From assembly GCA_028095005.1 (NCBI GenBank), contig CM051463.1:63464251-63528250 (forward strand): a DNA stretch of 64,000 nt, given 5' to 3'. Position numbers and translations under genes: made by a program. The notes beneath the pieces were generated by a model. It was not told the origin of the DNA and did no database searches. It was given only the letters and a program-made list of their open reading frames with translations. Shown piece by piece: positions 33,541 to 42,396 of the stretch. Position 1 is the first letter of the stretch. Each line of letters begins with the position of its first letter. The DNA comes from Rhynchospora pubera (Eukaryota; Streptophyta; Magnoliopsida; Poales; Cyperaceae).

Positions 33541-34410
33541 AGGGCAAAACACTTGATAGATCGAACTCAGACTAGAAAGCCTCTTAGTCAAGTGAAGTGC
33601 TCAAATTTAAGACAAGTTTTGCATGATTGCTGGTTTCTATACGAGCTGTTTTCTTGTTAAAATGCCAGTGTGAGAAATATACTAGGGAAACATGTGAAAT
33701 TTAAGGTCAGCATTGGAATTTTGTTTCCTCTTTCCCCTAATGTGCATCCGAGAGACAAAATTAAGCCCAAGGAAGGCTCAATTCACCACCATTTATGCAA
33801 ATAAATTACAGTAAAGTTACACATCTGATTTTGCCTGTACCAAATTACCAATGAAATCTAATCCTTAATTAAACCTCAGTTGATTAATTAGCTCGCAAAT
33901 AGCCCAAATTGACCTCAACATGCAAAACATTTCATATCTATATCACTTGTATCTCTCACAGGGTAATATGGGAAAATAGCAATCTCTGATTTTAAAGAGC
34001 TCCCTCAAGGTTCCATTTCTACAGGCATTACTGCACAAGACAAAGCAAAGATAAATGAGTCTTTAGCCACTTTTTGCCAGTTTTAGTGCCAGCAAATTAC
34101 TGAATCACAATCAGACCTTTCTCAACTCCACACCCCCAACACAGAGACACATTTCCTCAATTAAGGTTTTGCATCTATAATCACAATAGACTTGCACATC
34201 TATCTATATAGGATACATCCCAATTTTTAAGAAAATGAATTGATCAGTTTTGCGGTTTATCTTGCAGATACCCATTGGCACATATCAAGAATTTGCATTT
34301 GTATAGCAGATTAGCAGCCATTGACATGAAACTACATACATAATGAAAACCATTGGTTTGAATTAAGATAATTACTTTTCTGGGATAAAATGGTGTAAAT
34401 GATGAAATTT
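33541..34410 (+). pseudogene. Decayed second copy of TLP8 (3' part)
   Basis: Colinear with the intact gene: 33543-33600 matches exon 4 (CTCAGACTAGAAAGC versus CTCAGACTAAAAAGC); 33710-33930 matches intron 6 (CATCTGATTTTGCCT, AACATGCAA); 34260-34400 matches exon 9 and the 3' UTR (GCAGCCATTGACATGAAACT; AAAACCATTGGTTTGAATTA; GATAAAATGGTGTAAA). Exons 5 and probably most of 6-8 are lost, and exon 9 has an in-frame stop and changed ends. No 5' half is seen. It is a dead copy. Confidence 0.75.
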
Positions 34411-34901
34411 AGATTCTTGCAATTTGTTGTTGATTTTCTTAAATGGATCAACCCTGGATTATGCTGTTGTACATTAGATAGCGTCGATGAAAATTTTTTC
34501 ATTCTGGGAAAAATTATGACATCTTTGTTTAAAAAAAGGTTTTGATCAATTGGTGAAATGGCTTTACAGAAATCAAAAGAAAGAAAAACCTCATCAAGGA
34601 AACAATTGTCATGCTCAAGCTTTTTCTTTTAGTCTATTAAAGAACATTGGAGTCGCAAAAAAAAAAAAAAAAAAAAAGATGAGAGCAACATTTAAGCAGG
34701 CATTTACACAAAAAAGAAAATCCTGAAGAATGCTGTTCTTTCCCATTCCTGTTTTCAGATTTGTTTCTCCTCATTTTAAGTTAAGAATGCCACAAGCGAT
34801 TTCAATCCGTTCTCACATTACATGCATTTTTCCCAACCAGAAATTCAGAACCCTTGAGACCTGAAAATTAGAACCTCATCCAGACATCCAGCATGCCAAT
34901 T

Positions 34902-36797
34902 TTAATCAAACACCTTCAACTTCTCGTACTCCTTGCCTGAGATGGCCTGCTCCATAACAGCTCTCGGGCTGACTATTCCGCCTCCCTCCAAAAACAACTT
35001 CAACATATTCTTGGAGAAACCACTAACCAAGGCAACCCCTTTCTGGCCTGCTGTCACCGGCACCGACCGTGAATCCCTCAAGTTCCAAAATACCATCTCC
35101 GGCACCGCCTCTCCATAGCCGTTCTCTTCATATTTTCGCTTAATCGCCTCGTAATCAGTCTCCCACGGATTGGCAGATGCCTCGTCAAACTCCATGTCAC
35201 TAAAAACAAACACTCGTTTGACCATCTTTTCTGGTGAAAGCCGGCTGTTCACCGCCACCTCCAGCATCTTGTCAAACACCTTCTGAAAATCGGTGTTCAT
35301 TCCCCAATCCATCCGCTCGACAAAGTTCATTTTCTCTTTAATGGTATCACCACGGATCAGGTGCAATTCTGGGTCTGCACTGAATGTGATAACTCTGCCG
35401 TGCCATGGTTCCTTACTCAATTCAGATACCAGCAAACCAAGCGCCACGCAGACCTCCATCGGTGTGCCACACATACTCCCTGACACATCACACACCGCTA
35501 TACAGTTGCTCAATTTCCCCTTTGCCAATAGGTCATTCACCATGCGCTCCCATTGAAGATCTGCCACCTCATCATCAGATTGTAATATCTCATGTGGCAA
35601 CAGTGCGCCAGCTGCAATCTTGGCCTTGCCTTCCTTGACATCACCCAAAAAACTCTCGAACCGCTCTTTGTCATACTTGAGGAAGAACTCCTTGTAGTTT
35701 TTCATGGCTACTGAGGCAACACGGTTGTATGGGATAGAGCCCCAGTCACCCTTTCCAATATAAACCTCAGGGAGCTGTAAGGCACGGCGAAGGGGCACAA
35801 GTGCAACTTTTCTCAAGCGCTGGCGTGCACGGTAGGCATAGTGCTCATCTGACAAGGTGGCAAATTCTGCATCAGAGTCTTTTGGAAAGAGCCGGCGTGC
35901 GATCGCCTCGCAGAGCAATGTTGATTGATCATATGCCGAGTCAAGAGATGGGCACCATTTTGCAGCTAACGACAGGTGACAATGTTCCTTTCCAGAGTTA
36001 AGTCGCTGGAGGTCCTTGGACAGTAAAGAGGCGGACAAGTCGGAGGTGCAATCATGTAGAAATCGGTAATTTGGGTCAGTGTTGTACCTCTCCACAGCAC
36101 GTCTTGCTGCCTCAGCCCGGCGATTACGGCGAAGCTCAGCCGCCGCTGCTGATAACACCCTCCCTTTTTCCAAATCAGCAGCAATTCGCTCTTCGGTCGA
36201 TAACTCATTCTTCTGTGCCAATCTGTCAGCCTTTGACCTCCTATTGGGGCGGCCAAAAAAGCGGCGCCTGTTAAACCTGCCAGGCTTGGCTTTAATCTTG
36301 CGAGGCCTGGTACGTGTGGAACCACCATTAATAATCCGGTGTAGTATCTCCGGCATATCTTTCAGATAGCCAAATTCAGATATGGGTCCCGCATTCAAAG
36401 CCAATGTTTTAGGGTGCTGCGAGTGGAGCCAGATAGCCGAGGCATAGAAGCCCTCGCGGTCTGACTTGCCGGTCCCTCGCACTCCCCTTAGATTACACAT
36501 AAGCCGAAGCGCTGTGGATGGGTCGGTAGCCCATGCGGCTGAGAGAAGGGAGGTGACTGTGTCAGAGGAGGTCCCTGGCACAACTTGAAAGAAGAAGTCA
36601 AGGCCGGGGTCGCCGGATGTCATGTAAGTAGGAGAGAAGTTCTCTGTCAGACCTTTCATTGGCTCTGTACCGGTATTACTATTAGGACCTGAGATTGGAA
36701 TGTTCTTGATAAAATTAGTTGAGTTAATTGGGGTGTTCCCGGCCGTCGACTGGCGAGCCTCTGGTGGACCAACGAGGTTGTTTGAGATCACTGCCAT
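34902..36797 (-). CDS. DUF2828 / von Willebrand factor A domain protein
   Basis: Single exon of 631 aa, intact from ATG to stop. Residues ~60-400 form the plant DUF2828 region (GLDFFFQVV, CNLRGVRGTGKSDREGFY, and a basic stretch at 160-240 rich in Arg/Lys). The C-terminal ~200 residues are a vWA-like fold: MIDAS motif DVSGSM at 437-442, the Thr loop MNTDF around 500-504, and the third metal-site segment VFSDMEFD around 531-538. All metal-binding positions are kept, so ligand binding is plausible. The family resembles the vWA half of TROVE/Ro proteins, but its role in plants is poorly known. It is transcribed toward TLP8. The first half of a TLP8-DUF2828 tandem duplication left only a 3' remnant of a sister copy at 31180-31400. 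Confidence 0.9.
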   Translation of the reverse strand: MAVISNNLVGPPEARQSTAGNTPINSTNFIKNIPISGPNSNTGTEPMKGLTENFSPTYMTSGDPGLDFFFQVVPGTSSDTVTSLLSAAWATDPSTALRLMCNLRGVRGTGKSDREGFYASAIWLHSQHPKTLALNAGPISEFGYLKDMPEILHRIINGGSTRTRPRKIKAKPGRFNRRRFFGRPNRRSKADRLAQKNELSTEERIAADLEKGRVLSAAAAELRRNRRAEAARRAVERYNTDPNYRFLHDCTSDLSASLLSKDLQRLNSGKEHCHLSLAAKWCPSLDSAYDQSTLLCEAIARRLFPKDSDAEFATLSDEHYAYRARQRLRKVALVPLRRALQLPEVYIGKGDWGSIPYNRVASVAMKNYKEFFLKYDKERFESFLGDVKEGKAKIAAGALLPHEILQSDDEVADLQWERMVNDLLAKGKLSNCIAVCDVSGSMCGTPMEVCVALGLLVSELSKEPWHGRVITFSADPELHLIRGDTIKEKMNFVERMDWGMNTDFQKVFDKMLEVAVNSRLSPEKMVKRVFVFSDMEFDEASANPWETDYEAIKRKYEENGYGEAVPEMVFWNLRDSRSVPVTAGQKGVALVSGFSKNMLKLFLEGGGIVSPRAVMEQAISGKEYEKLKVFD

Positions 36798-37421
36798 TTG
36801 TGTGTGTGTTTTGTGAGTAAAAACAGAGAAGAAGAGGGATAGTGTGTAGTTGTTTGTGAGAGGTTTATGCGTTTATGATGATATTGATAGGAGGGTTGAG
36901 ATGTGATGGCATTGATGACCGGAGAGACGGTTATAAAGGAGTGGTTTCTTGGATGGCAAGGGGCAAGAAAATCAATATATTTCTCTGATTCTTTCTTGGG
37001 AAGACGGTTCACTCAGACTAGACCCGATAAAGATTCAATTACAACCCGATAACACGGTAACGGGTAACCTGCTCTTTTCCAAAGCAAAAAAGGATTGCTT
37101 AAATGATTAAGAACATACTTTATATTTTTTGCACTCAAATTGTTTATTCTTTTAAGCGTATCAATTAGTTTATCTTCTTATTTTACCGAACATACCTCAA
37201 CATAATATATGCTAATCGGATCTGGGTATGTATCCCTGTTAGGTCCGATAAAACCAAGTCGGTCGTTTACTTCGGGACCTTACTTGATCTGAATAAAATA
37301 ATAGACATGAAAACGTGGAATGCACGAATTAATTATCTGTTCATATATAAGGTCGGTTCGCTTTGACTCACTACCATGGGCCTAGTTTCTATGAACTTGG
37401 GCCTTTTCGAAAATTTTGGGC
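36798..37421. other. Upstream region of the DUF2828 gene
   Basis: Promoter and 5' leader of the minus-strand gene. The first bases upstream are GT/TG-rich (TTTGTGTGTGTGTTTTGTGA). No other gene seen. The PMD element begins at its far end. Confidence 0.4.
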
Positions 37422-37576
37422 GGAAAAAATTAACAGTAACGTTACTGTTCACATAAATTCTGATAATAACAATAAAAAAATCAAAATTTTAATAGTAACG
37501 TTGTTGGATCGTTATCCGAGTTGACGAAAGGCAAATGCACTTGGATCGTCATCCCAGTTGACGATCCAAGAATTCC
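37422..37576 (+). repeat. Left TIR of the PMD element
   Basis: Contains the perfect 18-bp palindrome AACAGTAACGTTACTGTT (37432-37449) and a perfect hairpin CTTGGATCGTCA-7 bases-TGACGATCCAAG (37540-37570). The left limit is uncertain by several bases. Confidence 0.7.
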
Positions 37577-37580
37577 ATCC

Positions 37581-37660
37581 CTATATAAGCGACAGCGACC
37601 CCCTCAGTCCCCACTTTCCTTCGCTCTCTCTCTCTCTCGCGCGAGCAGACCCCTGGTAAG
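37581..37660 (+). promoter_or_regulatory. Core promoter and 5' leader of the PMD gene
   Basis: CTATATAAGC at 37581-37590, then ~30 bases later a CTCTCTCTCTCTCTCGCGCG tract and a splice donor CTG|GTAAG at 37656. A second leader exon appears at about 37908-37951 (…TTGTAG|GAAAATTTG … CTACAG|GTAATT). So the gene has spliced 5' UTR exons before the ATG at 38235. Confidence 0.5.
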
Positions 37661-38234
37661 TTTTTTTTTTTCATAATTACTTTATTTATTTACTTTAATT
37701 ATTTTAATTAGGTTAATAATTAGAAAAATAGATTAAAAATTGAAAAAATAATGGAAAAATTACTAAAAAATCAGAATAAATAAAAATAATTATAATATGT
37801 AATTTGAAAAATTTTTAGAATTATTTGTTCATTTAATAATGATTAATAAATTTATTATAAATTAGAGGAAGTAAATAAAAAATTGATAGAATATTTTTTT
37901 AATTGTAGGAAAATTTGTAAAAAGAGACAACCTCCGACATCTCTTTCTACAGGTAATTTTTTTTTCATATTTATTTTATTGATTTATTTTAATTAGTTTA
38001 AATAGATAATTAGTAGAAAAAATAAAATAAATATTGAAAATATGTACAAACTTGAAAATAGAAAATGTTGTTGTATGAGATTGGTATTGTGTTTGTTAAT
38101 GATGTTGTGGATATTTGGGTTTGTAATTAGGGGTTTTGGGTGTTTTTTTTTTGGAAAACGCTACAGGTATAGGGGATATGCTGTCGAAATTTTATTAGAT
38201 TTTTAACAGTAATTTTTATTGCAATTTAGTAAAA

Positions 38235-40839
38235 ATGCCACCGAGAAGAAGAGTACCGGAGACCGCACCTCGTAGATCTACGAGACTTCGTGGAGATCCG
38301 AGCGCTTCTACATCTACCGGTTCTGTTGCCGCTGAGGCTTCTACATCAGCTGATGTTGTTCCACCGGATCCTGTTATTGCAGATCGTGTGTTACATTTGG
38401 ATGGGTCCAAAGTTCGAGGCACCGGTGTAAGTTATTATTATCCTTTTATATTTGTACTTACATATTTTTTTTGTAGTATTTTTTAAAATAATTAAAAACG
38501 AAATATATACAGCATTGGAGGGGAATAATACATAAGGCCAAGATGCCTCGTACTGATGGGGTCGATGAGCGTTTGAGGCGACTTGGACTTATACATTTCG
38601 TTCAGTTGGGTCATATGCCACTTGATCATTCGCTTTTGCAGGGTCTGGCCATGTTCTGGAGGCCAGAGACCCACACGTTCTTTTTTCCGCATGTTGGCGA
38701 GATGACGGTCACTCTAGAGGTAGAAATTAACGGCTATTTGTAATTTTTTTTTTGAACTATATATGTCTAAAATTTGAACTATTTGCAGGATGTGGCATTC
38801 TTGTACGGTTTGCCTACGACCGGCAGAACCGTTACTGGACGGACTGATTATGACGCCATTCAGTTACTTCAGGATTTTGCTTTACCGGAGGATACAGACA
38901 TGGCGATAGTTGAGAAGTGCTTCAGAGAAAAGGAACAGAAGTAAGAAATTTTTAAGAATTTTATTTTGATGTTAATTTAAAATATATATATATATATATA
39001 CTTCTCACAATCAATTTACATTAATGATGTAATGCAGGAGATCTCATTCCGTTATGTTGAAGAAGCTGCGTGAGGTTTGGGCTCAGTTTGGTGTGCCTGG
39101 CGCGGATGATGCTGGGAGGATCGATAGATACACACGAGCTTGCGTGTTGGAGATTTTTGGTTGCGAGTTATTTCCTGATAGCACGGGTGACTCGATTCCA
39201 TGTTTCTATCTCCAGTTATTGCAGGTTAGTGAACTACCCTTGTTATTTTTAATTGAAAAAATCGAATTATTTAATTTATAAATGAAATATTTATACTTGT
39301 AACAATAATAAAAGATTTGAACAATATTTGCAGGATCTTCATTCGAGCAACTCGGTACAGTACAACTGGGGTGCAGCCACTCTTGCGATGCTATACCGTG
39401 GCTTGGACACCGCCTTCATCAATAACAATATAAATATCGGTGCTCCTTGGTTGCTCTTGCAGTTGTGGTCGTATGCACGATTGCTACTTAGTCGGCCGAC
39501 GATCACGAAGGATTTTGAAGGTTGGGGTCTACCAGATATTGACTCATGTCCGCCTTATGGGAGGTCTGTGTTCACTACAACAAAGATTTCTTTTAGATAG
39601 ACACATGCATCATTAAGTAGTCATTGAAATTTAAATCATTAATTAAATCGAACAATCGTAATGTTAACCGATATAATTTTTTTTTACATTATAAGATTTG
39701 AACAAATTAAATATAAATCACCAAAATGAAAATGTAGGAAGTGGACGACAAGACAGAGATCGAAGAAGGTGACTGGCCCTACTCGCAGTGGAGTAGACTA
39801 TGGTAGGGATGTTTGCATGAAAATGAAGTCCGAGCACGTCGTGTGGAGGCCTTATGATCATATCAGGGACCGCATGCCTCGTTGTGCCCAGATAGACCAG
39901 AGGATGTTCCTTCTACGCATCCCATGCATTCATTATTGGGTCGTGATGTGGCACTACGCAGATCGTGTCATGCATCAGTTTATGCTTTATCAGACGGTTC
40001 CCCCACCGCCACCTGAGGTACTTATATTAAATGATTACTTTTTTATTATAATTTTTCTATTGACATTGTGTTGTTTAAAAAAAAAATAATACATAAGTAT
40101 AAGTATACTGAGATGTGAATTAATATCAATAAACGTGAAATGTGTTGTTAATTGTCGTTTGAATAAATTAAATTAGTTAAATTAAATTAAATTAAATTAA
40201 TTTATATTGTTTTGTAAATTAAATTAAAGTAGTTAAAAAAATAATAGCTCAATCAAATTAAATTAACTAAATGAAATTAAATTAAATTAATTACTTCAAA
40301 CAACTAAATAATATTTTATTACATTAAATTAAGTCAAATTATTAAATAATTTTATTTAATTAATTTTTAATGTCATTAAATTCATGCAACTGATAAAGTC
40401 TGGAAAAGAACTGCAAAAGGACAGGCGTGCTCTGATAAAAGGTCAAAAGTATACTGATGCCTACCTAAAGACTGCAAAAGGACAGGCGTGCTCTGATAAA
40501 AGCTCAAAAGTATACTGATGCCTATCTAAGCACTGCAAAAAGGACAAACGTATTCTGATAAAGTCTGAAAAGTATACTGATGCCTACCTAAGCTATGCAA
40601 AAGACAACCCGGCTGCGAATAATCAACAAGAAAATGATGAGGCTTTTTGGAACGAAGCAGCTCAACTCGCTGAAAACCACGGTGCCAGTAATGAACAACA
40701 ACCTGATGCCGCTTTCTGGAACGAAGCCGCTCAATTTGCCGACAATCATGGTGCCAGTAATCAACATGAAATGAATGCGGAAGAAGATCAACCATGGTGG
40801 GATGAAATTCTGCAACATGTAGATGATCAAGATCTCTAA
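38235..40839 (+). CDS. Plant mobile domain (PMD / MAIN-like) protein, C-terminus probably damaged
   Basis: Six clear exons joined by GT-AG introns: 38235-38426, 38513-38719, 38789-38940, 39038-39224, 39334-39563, 39738-40017. A basic, Ser/Thr-rich N-terminus (MPPRRRVPETAPRRSTRLRG) is followed by the PMD: HFVQLGHMPLDHSLLQGLAMFW, then GEMTVTLEDVAFLYGLPTTG (a family hallmark), CELFPDS, WGAATLAMLYRGL, QLWSYARL. PMD proteins occur as host silencing factors (MAIN/MAIL1) and in transposons. The last part, 40390-40839, ends with two copies of a FWNEAAQ.A.NHGASN repeat and a TAA at 40837-40839. A 61-base repeat expansion (40405-40590) puts a stop in frame, so the 3' exon is either spliced around it or truncated. 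Confidence 0.8.
40390..40600 (+). repeat. ~61-bp tandem repeat, three copies, in the PMD 3' coding region
   Basis: Three units built around GACAGGCGTGCTCTGATAAA and AAAGTATACTGATGCCTA. Unit length of about 61 bases is not a multiple of three, so each added unit shifts the frame; a TGA falls in frame inside the second unit (about 40516). The third unit is in frame with the final FWNEAAQ region. Confidence 0.7.
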
Positions 40840-41249
40840 GTATTTATTACTTTTGAATATTTATGTATTTTTTAGGTACTTTTTTAAATAGCAACTTTTA
40901 AATATTTAAGTATTTATGCTTTTAGGTAGTTTCTTCCTTTTTCAATTGAGTGTGCTAATTTATATTATGATTTTTTTAATGTACTTTTTTTTTAATTCAA
41001 TGTGCTAATTTATATTATGGTTATAAAATTTACTTCTTCTTCTAATGGTGTGTATTTTTATATTATGAAGTTCTTTTGTAAATGATTTGTGAATACAAAT
41101 CATAAAAAAATAAAAGAATATGGACAAAATAACATATTTCAATAATATAAGCTAAACATTACAAGTGACGACCGTCACATAAACTTATTTCACAAATACA
41201 GATTAATTATAAATAAGATACCAATTATAAAAACATAGTAATACTTCAT

Positions 41250-41549
41250 TTAGCGGAGATGGACAACATTTTCAGCTGCGGGATGATTTTCAAAACCAGG
41301 TGGAACTGCTGGCTGGTGACGCAACCACGACCCTCCAAGATCAAAACCTCTATTCCTCTCCACTAAATCTGTAAAAAATTTTGGACCCCTAACATGATAT
41401 TCATTCCCTTCTAATTTTTTAACTTTAAATTTTTCCCCATGATATTGAAACATCAGTGTAGAAAGCAATCGTCGTTCGCTCGTCCGTTCATCTCCGACCA
41501 AAATAACACCGCAAGAGACGCATCTTGGCTTAGGACCCATTTGCTTCAA
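41250..41549 (-). CDS. Small convergent ORF of the PMD element (99 aa or 95 aa)
   Basis: Minus strand, ending in a stop at 41250. Two candidate ATGs; the downstream one gives MGPKPRCVSCGVILVGDERT as N-terminus. Features: one CxxC (CVSC), a central basic/charged stretch (FKVKKLEGNEYHVRGPKFF) and a Pro/His-rich tail. I do not recognise the family. The ORF has its own TATA box at 41724 and a likely leader intron (donor near 41614, acceptor just before the ATG). Its place inside the TIRs suggests an element-encoded accessory protein, or a fragment of a larger host protein that was captured. Confidence 0.5.
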   Translation of the reverse strand: MKQMGPKPRCVSCGVILVGDERTSERRLLSTLMFQYHGEKFKVKKLEGNEYHVRGPKFFTDLVERNRGFDLGGSWLRHQPAVPPGFENHPAAENVVHLR

Positions 41550-41723
41550 ATATCAAAATTCAAACTCCATTAGCAAATCAAATCAATTAATTTAATAATT
41601 ATTTTAACATTATTACCTAAGAAGAAGCGATGTTGCCAATAGAAACCTATGAGGATAGTTTATCAATTTCAGACTAACGAGAAACAATTAGTTAGAGCAC
41701 AATAACTTATGACAAGTGAGCTT

Positions 41724-41734
41724 ATATAGAGAAT
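41724..41734 (-). promoter_or_regulatory. TATA box of the small convergent ORF
   Basis: Minus strand reads TCTATATAAGC, nearly the same as CTATATAAGC at the other end of the element (37581-37590), and sits ~175 bases upstream of the ORF start. Confidence 0.5.
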
Positions 41735-41905
41735 TTAAAATAGAAAAAGACAAAAAAATTTTAGTGCAAACCGCAATAAATAAATGAATGGTATAGTATA
41801 GTGTAGTCATATAATTCACGCACTATATTACTTGACAGCACTATATTACTGTTTTAAATCATTATAAAACCAACCCACTCAAGCAAATTGGACGGAGGAG
41901 AATGG

Positions 41906-42056
41906 TCCTTCTTGGATCGTCAACTGGGATGACGATCCAAGTGTATTTGCCTTTCGTCAACTGGGATGACGATCCAGCAACGTTACTATTAAAATTTTTA
42001 TTTTTTTTTTGTTATTATCGTAATTAATGTGAACAGTAACGTTACTATTATTATCC
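41906..42056 (-). repeat. Right TIR of the PMD element
   Basis: Inverted partner of 37422-37576. The hairpin CTTGGATCGTCA...TGACGATCCAAG is conserved perfectly at 41911-41941, while the outer palindrome has one change (AACAGTAACGTTACTATT). Confidence 0.7.
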
Positions 42057-42097
42057 AACTTCTAATTATGCTTATGCATGAAATAAAATAAAAATAG

Positions 42098-42396
42098 GAA
42101 TGATAACTGACGATCTGTTGTTTTGTCATCTCTGTCATCGTTAAATATAAAGTGAACATATACAACAAATAAAATAAACATATAGACGATCTAAGTAAAC
42201 ACTTACAAACAAATAAGTGTTGTCATCACTCGTTCAGAATTTTACTTGCATATTTGACTTATTTTCATTGAACTTATTTGTTTGTATGTATTCATTTTGA
42301 TCATTATATATGTCCATCTTGTCTATTTTATGCGTTCATTTTAGCGATGGCAAAGATGGCAAAAACTCAGATCACTGTAATCAATTTCCTAAAACA
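42098..42396. repeat. Foldback MITE, family 'GAACATATA', copy 2
   Basis: Shares ATCGTTAAATATAAAGTGAA, ACAAATAAGTGTT.TCATCA and TTATTTTCATTGAACTTATT with copy 1 at 6768-7057. It begins just ~40 bases beyond the PMD element. Confidence 0.55.

Larger units (their letters stand above)
37422..42056. mobile_element. Two-gene TIR element carrying a plant mobile domain gene (~4.6 kb)
   Basis: Terminal inverted repeats of ~150 bp: 37422-37576 and 41906-42056. Both contain AACAGTAACGTTACTGTT (or near), TTTTAATAGTAACGTTG.TGG, GGATCGT.ATCC.AGTTGACG and AAAGGCAAAT.CACTTGGATC. Inside each TIR, just past its inner end, a CTATATAAGC TATA box faces inward, and two genes converge: a PMD gene (+) and a small ORF (-). 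No transposase, integrase or reverse transcriptase is visible. PMD genes are known in Mutator-like and Gypsy elements; long TIRs fit Mutator-like elements, but no 9-bp target duplication was found, so class assignment is open. Confidence 0.7.

Noticed and set aside
37422..42056. Confident assignment of the PMD element to Mutator
   Set aside because: The TIR length fits, but flanks ATTTTGGGC and AACTTCTAA do not match and no MULE transposase is present.
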